From Paracyclopina nana (lineage: Eukaryota > Arthropoda > Copepoda > Cyclopoida > Cyclopettidae): a stretch of DNA of 64,000 bases. Location of the stretch: positions 5,709,001 through 5,773,000 of the forward strand of contig JAGUCH010000008.1 in assembly GCA_019096065.1 (NCBI GenBank). The letters run 5' to 3'. Both the position numbers and the translations under genes were made by a program. The notes under the pieces are model-generated. The model made no database searches and was not told the DNA's origin. It saw nothing but the letters and a program-made list of their open reading frames with translations. Positions within the stretch are counted from its first letter, which is position 1, and the number at the start of each line of letters is the position of its first letter. Shown piece after piece: positions 20,279 through 34,955 of this stretch.

Positions 20279-22583
20279 AGTAACGTCATTTACTTTCAAA
20301 TCTGGGATTCAAAGATATTTTTTTCACTCACTTAAAAGAACTCTTTGAACATGTTTCAATCAAATCATTTTTAGGCAGCAACTTTTTTGCACAAATTAGC
20401 CAGATAAATCACTTCATAGCTTGCTGTTATTAAAACCCATTTTAAGCCATCAGTGTTATTCCCAATTAAATGTATTTAATTTCAAATCATCGTTAAAATG
20501 ACTGAATTTGCTCGCGTAATTACATAGCATTATTGAGTCTTTTAAAATTCTAATTGTGCGATTTGAGCTGGTTTTTACGTCTGGTCGGGAATGTTCGTTC
20601 CACCTTGATTGGGAGACTCGATATAGGCAATAAAAAGGGGGGCAAGTCCACTCATAAAGAAGTTGGTAGCTGCATGCATGGGCTGGAAGATTACAAATGG
20701 AGCCTCGGGGTCCAGAATCGTGTTATACCGCTTTGTTTGCCCCCTCAAAACTCATTACGAAGATGTATGCAAGCTAAGAAGAAACACTGGAAGCAATTTT
20801 CACTCTGATATGAGACCATAAATGACAGCAGCCTTTTATTGAGGCAACAACAACAGCACGCAATCTCAAGGTAAATTGAGCAGGTAAATATTTCGTTTAG
20901 TACAGCTGAGCTACTTCTAATTTAGCTCGGCCCACCTGATTTTCATTCGCCTTGGTATATAACAAAGATCGTGAGATTGCAATCTTAAGCTATGCTATGG
21001 GGAGGATAATTGTGCAATTATCAAAGCAGGAGCCTGATGATGAGAGGAGACCTTTAAAAAGGCAGCCTTTTTCCAAGTTTTCCATATGAGTACTATACGT
21101 GGTATAAGCTGTGAATTATTATAACAAGCAGGCTTCTTTTGGCCTGAAGCCTTTTACATGGAGCATGCATAATTCTATCCTTCATTTTCATAATTGTGTC
21201 CCCCTGCGTTTCTTTATTATGCTATATATACCACGAGGGGAAAATTGTACACCTGCAGCACCTAATTCAGGAATGCAGCAAGTAGACCGGTTTTTTTATT
21301 CCCAAAACTTATATTACTACATAGAGGTTATTATTGCCTAATAAGCATAATTCTACATATTTTATGGCGATCGAGGGTGCAAAAAAAAATGTTAAAGTCG
21401 TGATCAGAATTAGCACTTTACTTTTCAATCCTACAACACTTTTGAACTGATAACAAATGCAATTTTATCGTTGTCTCTCTATAAAGATAATTTTTAATTG
21501 AGTTACATTGGATTTTCAGTTCCTTCTCGAGAAATCTGAGATGTTCATGGAGTAGAAAATTCACCGGTTTTTTTAAAAGTGTTCGTTTTTGAGAAGGAGT
21601 GAGACAAGTTGTTACCACAAAGCACATCTCATTGTGATTATGCTCCATAAAAACTGCTTAAATAATAGTACGCATGTGCCCCCTTAAGTTAATATGGCAC
21701 TTTTTTCCATAATCATCTACCATGAACTAAAGGTATACTACGTGATGCTAAAATGGTAATGACCACTTTCTAACCAGCCAAGCGCATAAATCTTGGAAAA
21801 CTGACTTGGCATTGATGAATATGGACTTTACGACTTCAAGGCTTCCGGGGTGACCCTAAAGCTAGAAAAAGCCTCGAGTTTTCGTATACTCAAGTGAGAC
21901 CAGTAATTCACCAAATGGTAGAGTAAAACAGATTTTTGTCCGCTTCAGGCCAAATTGGAGACCCACAAAGCTGCCATTTATGTTGAAGCCAGGCTTTTTT
22001 CTCCTGGATGCAGCCATAATCTTTTTCAGTTGTGCGAAAAATTGCTATTGTTTTTGGGGCTTCTTTCATTCATTGTCAAAAGAGGGTGCTCCACCCAAAT
22101 TACCCGTTTTCCTCTTGCTAACTTTTTACCAGGGTCGGTATATAGTATACCACTTTTTTCGCGTCGCACAAAACGTTCCCATGGCGACGAAGGTTGGGCT
22201 GTTGACAGATATGTGGTCATTGCTGCGGTGTCGAAGCCAAAGAAAATCTGAGAGAAGTAATGAGCCCTCTTCCTTCAACGAACAATTTAACTTTAAGGAA
22301 CTGAAACGATGTTGGATTGAAAACAATTGTGTCACAATAAACGTTATGATGATTTGAGTACATTGATGTGCCAAAAAAATGTACGTCAAGTCCAAAAAGT
22401 AAAAAGTATCGATAATTATGAGGAAATATCCTGTGTGTTGCATGCACTCAACAAAAGTGTATTTACGCATAAAATGGTGGCATTTTGACTCCAACCGCCA
22501 TTTGTGTGTGTGTATACTGACCAGAATGGCAAAAACATGCCATAGGGCAATGCGATACTAACTAGACACTTTGTTTGTAACTT
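20279..22583. other. Intergenic DNA without a recognisable gene
   Basis: AT-rich sequence with no convincing exon. A weak relic of the family A core (AATGAGCCCTC and GGAACTGAAAC) lies at about 22255-22305. Confidence 0.55.
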
Positions 22584-22591
22584 GGAACCGG

Positions 22592-23335
22592 GGTACATAC
22601 TAAATACCGCACACAAACGCAACGCAACGCACACTACTAAATACCGCACACTACTTTTTATATTTTATTATATCTATGAACTAATGAAACTGGCTGGAGG
22701 AAAGCACAAATTATTTCTTTAGTGACTAGTAACACAAGTAAGCATGAATACATGAGTGAATCCCGATAGCTCAATCAGAATCTGGTTTTTTTTGTGGGTT
22801 TGTTTGCCTTTTTTGCTGTTTTTTAGTGTGTGCGGTATTTAGTATGTTTGCCTACTAAATACCGCACACATATACTGTATATAGTCACGAATTAATCAAA
22901 GGATGAAATTTGGCTGAAAAAGTGTCCATTTTTTATCCAAAATTACTTGCAAAGCAACAGAAAATCATTGTTTGACACTTACAAGCCTTTTTGACGGTGT
23001 TTCAAAAAGCCTTTTTCACAGGCATGAGAATTTCTGAATTAGTCCCCAAATTCTCATTTTGCCACCCAAAAAAACTGCTATAGCCCATTTTTTCCATCAA
23101 TGAAAATTAGTTTACGCGCCAAACCTAATTATTTAACTAGCAGTGTAAAGCACTGAGTGAAACAATTTATTTTTATCATGGGTGTATTAGAAAAATAATT
23201 GCCTGTCAAATTATTTCAAATGCATTTCCATTTTCTAGCTGTGTGCGTTTTTTAGTAGTGTGCGGTATTTAGTAGTGTGCGGTATTTAGTAGTGTGCGTT
23301 GCGTTGCGTTTGTGTGCGGTATTTAGTATATACGT
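22592..23335. mobile_element. 744-bp non-autonomous inverted-repeat transposon with subterminal repeats
   Basis: The two ends carry about 58 bp of inverted repeat, sharing TACTAAATACCGCACAC and the triplet run CGCAACGCAACGCA. The motif ACTAAATACCGCACAC or its complement recurs about seven times, including a back-to-back pair near 22827-22868. GGAACCGG flanks both sides directly (22584-22591 and 23336-23343), an 8-bp target duplication. An 8-bp duplication plus subterminal repeats suggests a hAT-like element, but there is no transposase frame. Confidence 0.8.
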
Positions 23336-24152
23336 GGAACCGGCTTAGCCATTTTTCTAATAGATCAAAGAAATATGGCCAGGCAGTAAAATTATGGACT
23401 ATGAAATGGATAGTTAATGGCTGTGGGAGACGAAATTGACACCAAAATGCAGCTAGCTATCAAAACATAACGCCAAATAATTTTCTGCCATAATGTTCAC
23501 TTTTTTGGCTAAGCTGCGTATTCAAATTGACGCACTATTTAATGAGAACTGATTGTCCCAATTCAATCACTGCGTCAGTTCCTGAAAATTAAATTGAGTC
23601 TCGTTAGAGGAATATTTTCTCAGCTATAAGTAATAGATGCTGTACATGCATAGATTCTTGCTTGCATATTCAGGAGGGCTGTTACACGAGTTTTGCATGT
23701 GAAATACCGCCCACCAGCAGGAAATCCCGATTGGAGCCGAGCTTTAGTGCACGCAGCCAATGAAGTACCAACTCCCACGTATGAGTTTGCATTGCAGCAA
23801 ATTCATGCATATGCTCCTAATTTTGCCCCCTTTTTTGCCCACTTTGACCCGGCCTCTCAGGTCAATGGCAGCTCCTTTATATAAAGCCCTAGCTGTGCAG
23901 GTAAAAGTAGAACGCTATGGTCAAAATTGTAGACCTCGACGTACAGACATCATTCATTGCGCGGGGTAAAATACTAGCTTGAACTTTATGGGCAAAAACT
24001 GCATCGTTTTGAGGCCAAACAAAAACGCCCCATTTTTCATGACCCAGAAGCATGAAACAACTACTGAGTAATCATAGCATGTGGGGCTCATTTAAAAAGA
24101 GACCAATTTTTCTCCCAAAACCAGCCGGCTATTTTTTGAAGCAAATGGATCA

Positions 24153-24310
24153 AATGAGTCGTTCACCTACTCTTGAAAATATTTTTACGTTATTAGGAAC
24201 TGAAAGTATTTCAGAAAAATGACAATCGAGTCTCATTAAACGTCGAGATGAGCTTAACGTCAGCATTAATGTTTGTCAGAAAAATTAAAGTGAGTAGATG
24301 AACACTGCAT
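24153..24310. repeat. Family A MITE copy
   Basis: Bounded by ATGAGTCGTTCACCTA and TAGATGAACACTGCAT, with the core motifs GGAACTGAAAG and GAGTCTCATTAAACG. Confidence 0.7.
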
Positions 24311-27300
24311 CAATAATCTGCATTCATTGTTCTTCGGGTGGAGCAAAATTCCTTGCGCTGCTAATTGACAAACCTGAATACTTTATAGGGACAGCTTCTC
24401 ATTCATTCGTCCCACACAATTTGCAACAGCTAACAGTAGCCATGAGCCCACCTGGATGATTTGCAGCATAAGTCACATGCAATATAAGTTGCTAGCAAAA
24501 AAGTGTCCAGAGAAAACGTGACTTTTTCGTGGGATTTTGCCCTCTTCGTGCAACGCCATGATTATTATTATTGCGATATGATGCTTCTCGTCTGCGCGCA
24601 GCAGCAAGAAAAACCAGTAGAGTTTTGCAGTTGTTGAAACAATTTTCCTCTACTAATGCTCATCTCAAGTAGTAATTTCGTTTTGCCCTCAATTGTTCTG
24701 TTTTGCCACGTGATGACAACGGGTAATTTCCCTCGTTTTGCCCAGGAAATTGATATACCGTACTTTTTCATAATTTTTGTAATCTTATATACGAGCTCCG
24801 TTCAAATTCCTGCTGCGTGCAGTTTTTTGTGCGCGCAGCCATTGCAAAATTTCATTCATCACTCACGATGGCATTCTTTCAGTCACTTTTCGGTCTTCTC
24901 ATCAGTCTTTTTGGACCGCGAGCTACTCCATTCCAAGATGATCATTATTAGCCTCTCCGAGCTACCAAGCAGGCTCTAATCATATGTGGTAGAAAATTGC
25001 TTTTTTGCGTATGTAATGCGCGATTTAGATACACATATGTAGTATTTTGCTGAACCTACTTACTTTCTCAATTATATAGTGGAAAATGTCATTAATTGCT
25101 ATTGATTTGATTCTTCAAAAATGAATTGAATGCGTGAAAATGGGCTTAAAAGCAGCTTTTGACCGGTGAGTGTGCTGACTGTCGATCCATTAAAGCTACA
25201 GCAGTAGGCTGACGAGGTTAAGTGGCTCTGATGAAAAATGGAGGCCCATGAAACACCGAATACTGCAGAGAGCAGTAATTTGAGAGCAATTAGGCCCCAA
25301 GCATAACTAGCATTACTTCATGATGTGTTGTTAGAATTATGATTTGAGGAAGCTAGGAATTTAAAGGGCTGCCTTAGCCCTCGGCCTTTGATAGTACTAC
25401 TACTACACACTCACGGCGATGCCAAAAATCCGCTCGAAAAAATGCAAGCTCATAAATCTTGGCTTCCATTTGCTTTGTCGCCCATCTCAATTCCTTTTCG
25501 TAGATTAAAGTGAACTGAGAAACATTGGCCATAAGGAGAAATTATCAATTTTAAAGGGAGAATTACTCGTGGCCACAATGTTTTCATTGGGAACAGCGAC
25601 AACAATTAGAAACAATTATGCACTTTTAAAAAGTACGCCAAAAATGGATTGCTGCTACCTCTCTGCAATTTTTCTCTTCTTGATGGCAACCAATTAGCAT
25701 ATTCTCTGCGAACAAAGCTGCACGGCCCATGTATACATTTTAGTAGACCTGTAAATCACCGTAGGCATGAAAAAATTTGAATTTACGACGACGAACTACT
25801 GTTATTTCGCCAGGCTCATTTAATTTGCACAGAGAGCAGAAGGAAAAAAATGACATTTGCATACACGCGCCTTTTTTTACGACGATGCTCCCCGACATTT
25901 TTGATGCATTTTAACGCCCCATTACCGCAACTTTTCGATTTGCAGATCCCAAGATATGGATCTGTAAGAAATAGAATTTTCATGAGTTTCACTGAAGCAG
26001 ATGGCACGTACACCTCTTTTTGAGGTCAGCTCAACAGAAAAGTACAAATTTCGGAATGAATAATTCCGAGTTTTTAAGGGCTACAAAAAAGGGGCTAAGA
26101 TTTGGCTATCAAGTTTCAATAATCGACAGAAAAATTTGAAACACTTGCGAAAATTCGAATTCTGAAGAATGCTGAGCCTATTATTGCATGCTCAGACCAC
26201 AAACTCAGCACTTTTTGTTATGCTGAGTGTGCCATCGTTGCGTGTGTGAGCCAAGAGGTCCATTTCGATAAGTTATTATGGCTACTTCACATTCAGGTGC
26301 TCCAGCTCCATTCACTTGGAAATACAGCTCGCAGCAACGACGTCAAGACTTCCAAATTGAAAATTAATACCTTTTTGTTGCTCTCCAAAGAAAACCAATT
26401 TACACCAAGACCATTAACCAGGTTTCTCATTTGTAAGAAGAAGTAGGAGCTAGCTGGCATCTAATGAATGCAAATATTCTGGGTAAAGTTTGTTTTACAC
26501 TTATTTTGCTGTCGCCCATTCGGTCTGTTTCTCCCTGTTTTTTTTTTTGAAGCCCTATAATCAAAGCTTGGCTTCTTCTTGTCCTTTTGTCGGCGCGGCA
26601 TTTTGCCAATTTGTAGTTTCTTTTCCATAGTTAGCGTGCCAGTGTCGTCATCATGCAATGCCTTCGAGGAAAATCAAGACTTATTTAATTCTGTGGCCCA
26701 AAAAGTTGGAGGACCATTTTATTATCTCGGTTTATCTTCCCCCCGTGTGATGGCGTGAAAGAGTATTATCGATCACTATTGGGGCGTTAGCATCGACTCA
26801 GCGGGTGGCTTCTAAAAGCTACACCGATAATTCCAAGCCACTTGGACAACCAACGCCCTACTCATCTGATGATGCCAAATTAATTGCAATTTACTCGACG
26901 GAAAATACTGCAGGCCTTTTGCAAATACGACTCTTACACCGGAGAAGCAACATTTTCTAATTGGGCGTGGGCATTTTTGCGCTTGTGGTGGTGACTTCAA
27001 CGCGCGGACGCTCGCTATTAAGCTCTTCGTGGAGATATGGCAAATGTTGACTCATTTTCCTTTAGTGGACACAGGAACTGATCACAGCATGAATATCTCA
27101 GAAAGCATTCTTTCAAAAATATGTTAGAAGACTTGAGTTGACGGAAAATTATACGAATAGATGACGAGCACCACGTACTAGTAGATGAGCGCGGCATCAC
27201 CTCGTTTCACCATGGGCAACATGGTCATCAAAAATCGTTACGGTAGCTCAATCGCTAAGCATTTTTATGTGGGGATTTGGCCCCCTACAAGGAAGACACA

Positions 27301-28227
27301 TGTGGATTTGAATGTGTATAAGTGGCCAATAAAGCTGACAACCTCCATATCCCAAATAGAGGCCCTTGTGCTCCAGAGATGCGTCTTCATTCTCACAAAC
27401 TGAATGGCCACAATGGAAAAGCCACCTTGAAAAGAGTCGCTCTTCTCATGCAGCTCTCTAGCATATCATTCTATACATATACTACTTATTGCCAATGAAA
27501 GGCAACGTGACTCTGATTTCAATCTCAAATACTTAGCTCCTCACTCTTTATTTATAGCCAAACATTTACCTTTTTTTAGTGTTGCAGCACTCCCAATTAA
27601 TGCCCACTGCTATCACCACCTGGTGACACCTGGTATTTTTAAGCTGAATTATGGCTATTTATGAGCCTTTATCGACGGATAAAATGGGGGAAAAAGCAGA
27701 ATATCCAATGGCTATAATCGGCATTTCAGCAAAAATTCAGCTGGCATGGCTAACGAAGAAACTTGGAATTTGTCCGAGGTAACTCCTGCATTTTTCGGCA
27801 TTCAGCTTTGAAAGGCATTTGCCTAACGATCACTAGGATATCAAGTTGACGGCACTTTTTACTGCTAGTAGGTTTTCTCCGCATTTCACGCGCGTTCAAG
27901 TCTCCTCGCCATAATCATCATCATAACGTAATTTGGTAGAATTCTCCGCTCTTCATTTTGGCTGGCACGCTTGATAAGATCGCAAATAGAGTATAGTGCC
28001 CGTGAGGTCAATTTTTGGGAGTCATGAGAGATTAGAAGATAAGCCAGTAGCCAAGTTTGCTTGTGCCATCCTCCTCAAAAACTGCCCACATGACTAATTT
28101 TGGCCCCTTCTTGATGATCATCATGGAGTGGTGATGTGTCCATCTTCACAATTACAGCTGCTCGCGTACGTTCTTCTTATCCAAAAAAAGCCATGCTCAT
28201 CTATGTTCGCAGAGAAAATCTTGCCTT

Positions 28228-28384
28228 AATGAGCCTCCATCCTTTGACGCACAATTTAGCTTTCAGGAACTGAAAACAAATTGGAATTTCGGCTACCGAG
28301 TCTCATTAAACGCCAAATTGATTCCAACTTTAAACAGAAAAAAAATATTTTTTTCAACCATACTTCTATAGATGAACGGGGCAT
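28228..28384. repeat. Family A MITE copy
   Basis: The right end is TAGATGAACGGGGCAT and the left end is decayed (AATGAGCCTCCATC). Both core motifs (GGAACTGAAAAC, GAGTCTCATTAAACG) are clear. Confidence 0.7.
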
Positions 28385-28830
28385 GAAGGAGTGATGTCCA
28401 CTTGGTGGTGTTGATGAATATGGTGGGTGATGGAGCGAGTGTTGCAGCTGGGATTGATGCTAGACCAGCCACCAAAATTCAGCCACACAACAGATGATGA
28501 TGATGATGATCTTGATGCCATTCATTTTCCTGAAAGCCTCTGCCAACCACGATGTTGTTTTTGCTTCACCTCAAGAGATGGGTATCATGCGCAGTAATAA
28601 GAGCTTTCTGTGAGTGTGTGCATGGCCGGGGTCAATGTAATGGACTTTCATTCATAGCAGCCGCGGCTGAAATGAGGCCATTTGCTTCCCAGTCACATGA
28701 GCAGCAGTAATAGTAGGATAATCTGTGATCAATGTCGGATTGGCCGAGAAATGACAGCCCTGGCAGAGATCACCATCATCAACTTTTTTACGGCTTTGAC
28801 TTCTGCAATGCTGCATACTGACAGTCATGC

Positions 28831-29024
28831 TAATGCGATGTTCATCTACCACTGATAGTACTACGATATCAGCTTTTTAACGAATTGTCTTCAACTTGAT
28901 GTTTAATGAGCCTCAGTATCCATTTTTCCAAGATATTTTCAGTTACTCATGGTGTAATTGTGAAGCAGAGGATTTTGGCTCATTTCATCAAGATTCTCGA
29001 AGCGTTCATAGATGAACATGGCTC
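28831..29024. repeat. Family A MITE copy
   Basis: Ends are TAATGCGATGTTCATCTA and TAGATGAACATGGCT, with TTTAATGAGCCTC and TTTTCAGTTAC in the core, opposite in orientation to the 28228 copy. Confidence 0.7.
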
Positions 29025-29390
29025 AATATGAAAAGGCCGCTTAATAAAGCCACAAAAGCAGCTGGGTAAATGATGGTGATGCTTAGCCTTTTCAGGTGCT
29101 GCTATGGATCCCCTCTAATTGGCTTGGTGGTGCAAATCGACCGAGAATTTTTTCCTTGACTTTTCTCAGTTTATGGTCTTGGTAGCTCGTAGACATTTTT
29201 CTTGAGCCATGCTCCAAAGTTTCTAGCGATCCAATTAGTGCATTCCGAAGTATCAAGAAGCCAGCAGCAGCAACTGCTGCTGCCCTACCTCTCGAAGTCA
29301 GACTTGACGATCGAGGTGCACAAACCGCGTAATGGACCACTGTGTGGTCAAAAGAGTCGCATTTTACCCAAGAGGATATACTACAATCAC

Positions 29391-29545
29391 AATGCCCCGC
29401 TCATCTACTATAAAAATGACTAAAACCTTGAATTCTTGAATTTAATTTAATTTGAATTTAAATATTTAATTTTGGCTAGTTATGGGTTGACTAAATAATG
29501 CTATAACGGTTTTTTTTTCCAGCCCTTGTACTAGATGAACACACC
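29391..29545. repeat. Family A MITE copy, core decayed
   Basis: Ends are AATGCCCCGCTCATCTA and CTAGATGAACACACC, about 155 bp apart. The interior is very AT-rich and the core motifs are no longer clear. Confidence 0.55.
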
Positions 29546-32500
29546 ACAAATTGTGTTACGAGTGTCCTGATGCTGGGGTAACATCAACCAAGTCTTCTTA
29601 TCTGTCTAATCAAGTGGCTAACAAGACCTGTGCGTCTTTTGCACCTGGAGCATCATGCATTGCTCAATTGCTGCTGATCTTCTTTGTCAGTGATTGGGAA
29701 TTTTCCTGGCTAACTTTATTGGCCTCTACTACTTTACTAGTATATGGCAGCTAGCATCGTTATTGGAGTGTGTGAGACCCAAGTCTTGATTCTGGGGTGA
29801 CCTGTCTATAGAGCTTTATCTTTTGGTCTGCTAGTGGCTTACTACTATCTCTTTCGGCCCGCAGCGGCCGCAAGGCTTTTTGTCATCTAGATTTTTACCA
29901 GGCTTTTTGTTTCTGAGGGGCTTTTAATCTGATAGTGCACCAGTAGCCCAACTACTTGTAGTATCTTTCTTCAAGTTTTCCAACCAGGAGCGTCGTCTAC
30001 CTTCTCATATGATAACTATTACGAACTCTTTGAAAATATTTTGAAAACTGAAAATCATAATGAAATCCTTAAGATTACTGTTTTGCTGAATTTGGAAAAA
30101 GCCAAAAAGAGTCTTAGTAAAAACTAATTTATGCCTTAAAAAACAGAATGAAAAATGGGCGGGAAACCGGTGTTTGACCTCATTATAGGTGCAGTGAGTG
30201 GTCAAAATACAGTTTATCCATAGCTTGCAGATGCACAGGTTGGATATGAGAAACTGGCTTTTATTTTGCTCGATTATTTCGGTGTGATATCTTGCAATCC
30301 GAGAGTGGTCATTTCTTTCGGTTAGTGAGCACTTTGAGATAGCCATCTCGAAAAGAAGCTATGCTGTAGTATATACTACCAGCCTTTTTTCGGTTAAGTG
30401 CAAATTTTCTTCGTTAGTGCGCGTAAGTGGAGTAGAATAGTCAAGTTTTATATGCCCGAAAGATTCTCAACTAACCTCAAGCTGACAGGTGTGATGAGTT
30501 GGTTATCAATGGCTAAAATCTTTTGGCTACCATACTTCTTGAGAGGTCTACTCGCTGGTCAAGATAGTGCACACACACTTGCTCGACAGCACACTGGGCT
30601 AAACTGACCCGAAAGACTCCAAGCTCAAGATCTCATCTTTTTAATGATGCGGACTGAGTCACGAGGTGCGAGGTAAGCTGCTCATCTGCATGAAATTATC
30701 TTGCCATTTGACGATATTTTTCAAAAAAAGCATTATTTTTTCACCGAAAAATTCTTTCGAATTTCATTCTCAGAGGAAAAAATGATTTTTAGATGAACAA
30801 CGCACAGAAAGCATAAAAATTGGTCCAGACCGCGAGCTGAAGGAATGCAAACATTTGGCAGCAGCAAAAAAGAAAATGTGTGACCGTTTCCCCGGAAAAT
30901 GCTCCCCAAAACTCATTAGCAACTTGTTGCACTTCTTTTCAACATGCCAATTAGAAAAGTTGAATTGCGCCGGCGAAAAAGAGAAAAATATCGGATAAGT
31001 GAACTGACAGCCAGCAGCAATTGTCATATTGGTATCAAAGGACTGGAAAACAAGTTCAAATTGTCAGTGGGATCTCGATCAGATAAATTGCCAAGACAAA
31101 CTTGAATCATTTCAGTAAGGTCAGTGTCGGGAATTGTGAGTAAAAAGCCATAGCAAACCAGTTCGAATAAGTGCTTCGTATTTATCACTGAGATAGATGG
31201 GTTCACTTTTTGATCACTCATCTTTTATAAAACAGTGACTCAGTTGTGTGTAAGGCGCTTCATGAGGCGTTCATGTACATTTCATCAATGTTTAATTTCA
31301 TATTAAATTGAGACTAGATTGTCATCTTTCCATTTGGTTGTCAGTTCCCAAAAGCTGAAATTATGCTCATTACTCCAAGAATTTCCTTGGGTTTGTAGAA
31401 GAGCCAAGGTGATCACATTTGGCTCTTGGGTCTCGTGACAGCCCCAAATTTGGGGTGCTTCTTCTTCTTCATTCAAAAGATTTTGCAGTTTTATGTCAGA
31501 AATTTTCTCTCTCGTGTGCAAGCTGACGTGGCACCCCATTTTCATGAATCATCATTGTTCCACTTCAGGTTATAAGGTAGCAATCAAAAAAGACCGCGTC
31601 GCGGCAACAGGCTGAAATCATTCGTTTTTTCAGTCCTTATTAGCTAGGGCGTGCGTGCGTGCTGCAGCCTGTTGCTGCATAAATGCTCCTTGGTGTGTAT
31701 TAATGACACGAGTTTGGCCTTATTTAAATGTTGTTGAGATTTGCTGCTGATGTTCATCTTGAATTTCAGGGAAAATCTTGATCAACGCAGTGAATATGCT
31801 CCTTAATTTCATTTCTTGGGACTGAAAACAAAAACACAAAAACAAAAGATGTCAATCATGTCTCATTACCTCTTGCATGTTTTTGAATGCATAATTCATT
31901 TTTTTTTTTCAATTTCATAAGTGAAATGCTAAGCCAAATCTGACGCGGATAATGATGCAGTGTGGCCTAATCCTTTTTTGGCTCTGCTGGAAAAAGCTGG
32001 TGAATGCGAATGTAAGAAGATTTGCAAAGGAGCTGAGTCAAAACAACTCATCTTGAGATGAGAATGAATGGGTTGCTGTGGCTTTAGCCCGAGGGCTCCA
32101 AAAGCAGCCGGCTTAGCGGTCAAAGTTTACATGCAAAGCCATTTGCTCAGAAAGCTCGAGATGATTTAGTCATGCGCGTTATTGCTACAAATGATGCTAC
32201 ATTATCATCATTATGCTATCAGCCCTGCTAGCTAATAAACACATTATGAATTTCCGCGTGAGTAAAATGGCCAGCAGCTTAATGAGCTTTTAAAAGCAAT
32301 TAGCATTTCTTCCTGGTGACTCTTGCCACAACTCTTTGCGTCTGAACACTGCACACTCACTCAAGTAATTTAGACAGATGATGACTTATTAGCTGATGTT
32401 CTTCCATCAGAGATGAATGAAGATTCACAGCTACACACGCAGCAAAGCTGGGAGATTTAAAATTGGCCGCCTTACTCAAGAGCTGGCCACCCTGATGACT

Positions 32501-34749
32501 CGACTTAATGATTATGATTGGGTCTCTCTCAGTGTGCCTTACGACCTGGCTATCACGAAATGTCTTCGTGTAGCTGAGGTGGAGCTGAGAAAAAGGGAGA
32601 ACAAGACAGAAATTGAACCTGCTATGTACATTTTATGATTGAGCTTTTCTCCTTCAATGCGACATTTCACTAAACGGAACTGAAAATAGAATTTAAAAAA
32701 AAAAGATAATGCCTTTTGTTCATGTAAGTAAATTGATGTAAAAAGCCAACTCTCGAATCGGGTGACTGGATTTCATGGGATAATAGGACTTTGCTCATGC
32801 CGTGCCGTGAGCTACTTATTTCTTGAGAAAAAGTGAAATTACACTTGATGATGCTTGGCTATGCTTCGCAGGTCACACAGGTCAGCCACCATAAAAAATA
32901 TGGGCACTACTGCTCACTCACTGCAGGGCCAGCTGAGTTTTTGCCAGAATCGCCGGATTTGCATGGCAATCTAATTGCATATAGTATACCAACCGTTGGT
33001 CGATTTCCACTCACACATATTTATCAAGCTTGAACTGCTGTACGAGATATCCAAAGCTGAGATCCTAAATTCTGGATCATGAATCTCAGGGGTCAAAGAA
33101 AAATGTTTGGAGCATGCGATGCGCTGTGTGAAGAACCGCAACAACATCATCATGGTCCAGGAACTCGCGTGAAACTGTCACGTTTTTTTGCCATAAGCCA
33201 CTATACCACTCCTGTATATTTCTTGAGACATTTCCTCACGTCGATGCAATATTAACATGGCCTCGACACACATCTCTCTCAATTTCCTTATATGCTACTG
33301 CGTTGTACATGTGGTGTTCATGTACTTGATTTTTTTCTTTAAAAACCAGGAAGTAAGACCAAGTAGTATAGGTTTTTAGCTGAAAAAAGCTGAAAAAGGG
33401 CTTTTCTTTGATTTCATACTAGATGAGAGGTAATTGCATAAAAAGTTTCCGGTTTTCTCTCGCTATCGTTCAATAAGTTTTATGGCCAAGCCATATCGAT
33501 AATACTTTTCTGGAAGAACGTGCATATCAGTCAAATGGCAAATTATTTTAGCTACCCTTCTCAGCTATTTGCAGATAACTCCAAAAAAGTGACCAAGGCC
33601 ACAGTTTTTCTGAGGGCGAATGCAGGTAGCCGCTTTTGTGAGCAATGCGCTAATATTCCACTGGGAACTTCCACGAAAGGCAAATCAAGATAACAAACGT
33701 GATGAAAATAATGCCGACTCCAATCATTCCCCGTAATCTCCCTTTGGTGATTATTCACAAGAAAATAGATTTTTAAAAAGCCACAATAAGTACGCTTTTT
33801 CCCCTTTGTAAATTCAGAGCAACAAGATTTGCACGTACGTGGTAGTTTTCCCGGTTAATTAACAGCACTTTTCTTGATGAGATTTAGGAATGTCGCCTTT
33901 GACTCTTGATCAAATTGGCTCCCCAGCTCGTAGCAGCAACAAGTAGTTGATGTCGTTCGCCTGCGGCTGCGAGACGCGGCTCATTTTCTCTTTGGAAGCA
34001 TCAGTTCCATTATAGTAGTAATTTCTCGTCTCCTTCACGTGCGTGGATGGCGCCGAGCTCCGAGAAAATTGCCGCAATTACTACAGACGACCAATACTAC
34101 TATATGCCAACCATTTCTGCTTTTTGCCTTATATATACGCATAGCATGAAAGTTACTTACGTGTGTGTACCAAGATCAGCCATGAATTGCTCCCAATTGG
34201 AACTGGTTTTGCGCTATATATACTGCATGCAGCAGTGTGCCCGAAATTCCAGATTCAAAAACGGATAAATTCTTATTTGCTACTCAGTATATAGCAGTGG
34301 AATTTGCGATAAGAGAACTGGTTGCCTCAGATCGTCTTGACAATTATTGGCTTCAAAGTGGCACTTTAGGCGGATAGCAATTCCAAACTGGACCCATTTT
34401 CAAGTCAGTCACAATCATAATTCATCAAGCAGATCGATTTCGGTGAAGCTGGCTGCCAATCAACGGCTCTCATGAAATTGCCATTAATTTCGAGAAATCT
34501 CGCGAAAGCTCACTTGTCTTCTGCAGATAAACATGCTATGATGTGATGTTCATCTGAATAATGTGACAACTCCTTTGAAGAGAGCCGACTTTTTCAACTC
34601 CATTTCTTGAAACCGAATGCAAAGTTGACATTACAAATGTGCTCATTTGACAGATAATTGTAATATCCAGTTCCTCTGCTAGAGAAATGCGAATTAGCCT
34701 GAAGTTGCTCTAATGGTGATTAAGCTAAAATTCATGTTAGTTTAGTTTT

Positions 34750-34950
34750 GGCCCGGTTCACCTACAAATTACGACCGAAATTATAAGATAAGTGTAGAGT
34801 TTATGGCTGAATGTTTTTAATAAGCCAATTTAATAGTACAATTTCGATGGAAAAATGTAGTAAAACAGTTGTTGCGTCCCCTCTCAAATTGGCAAGTATC
34901 AGCATAATTTTGCTCAAAATTACGCCATAATTTAGTAGATGAACCGAGCC
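34750..34950. repeat. Inverted-repeat element intermediate between families A and B
   Basis: Ends are GGCCCGGTTCACCTAC and GTAGATGAACCGAGCC, about 201 bp in total. TTT flanks both sides. The end sequence mixes the family A (GTTCATCTA) and family B (GTTCACCTG) signatures. It abuts the next family B copy. Confidence 0.6.
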
Positions 34951-34955
34951 TTTTA

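Larger units (their letters stand above)
23344..34749. other. Long gene-poor region with scattered family A MITEs
   Basis: About 11 kb without a convincing gene. It holds four recognisable family A copies (listed separately) and relics near 23583, 30746, 31750, 32657 and 34545. A short GAT microsatellite is at about 28490-28512. A GC-richer patch at about 33900-34080 contains a short minus-strand frame but no good splice sites. Confidence 0.5.

Noticed and set aside
33900-34080. GC-richer patch with a roughly 55-codon minus-strand frame
   Set aside because: No donor or plausible acceptor, no relation to a known protein; could be promoter-like sequence but nothing supports it.
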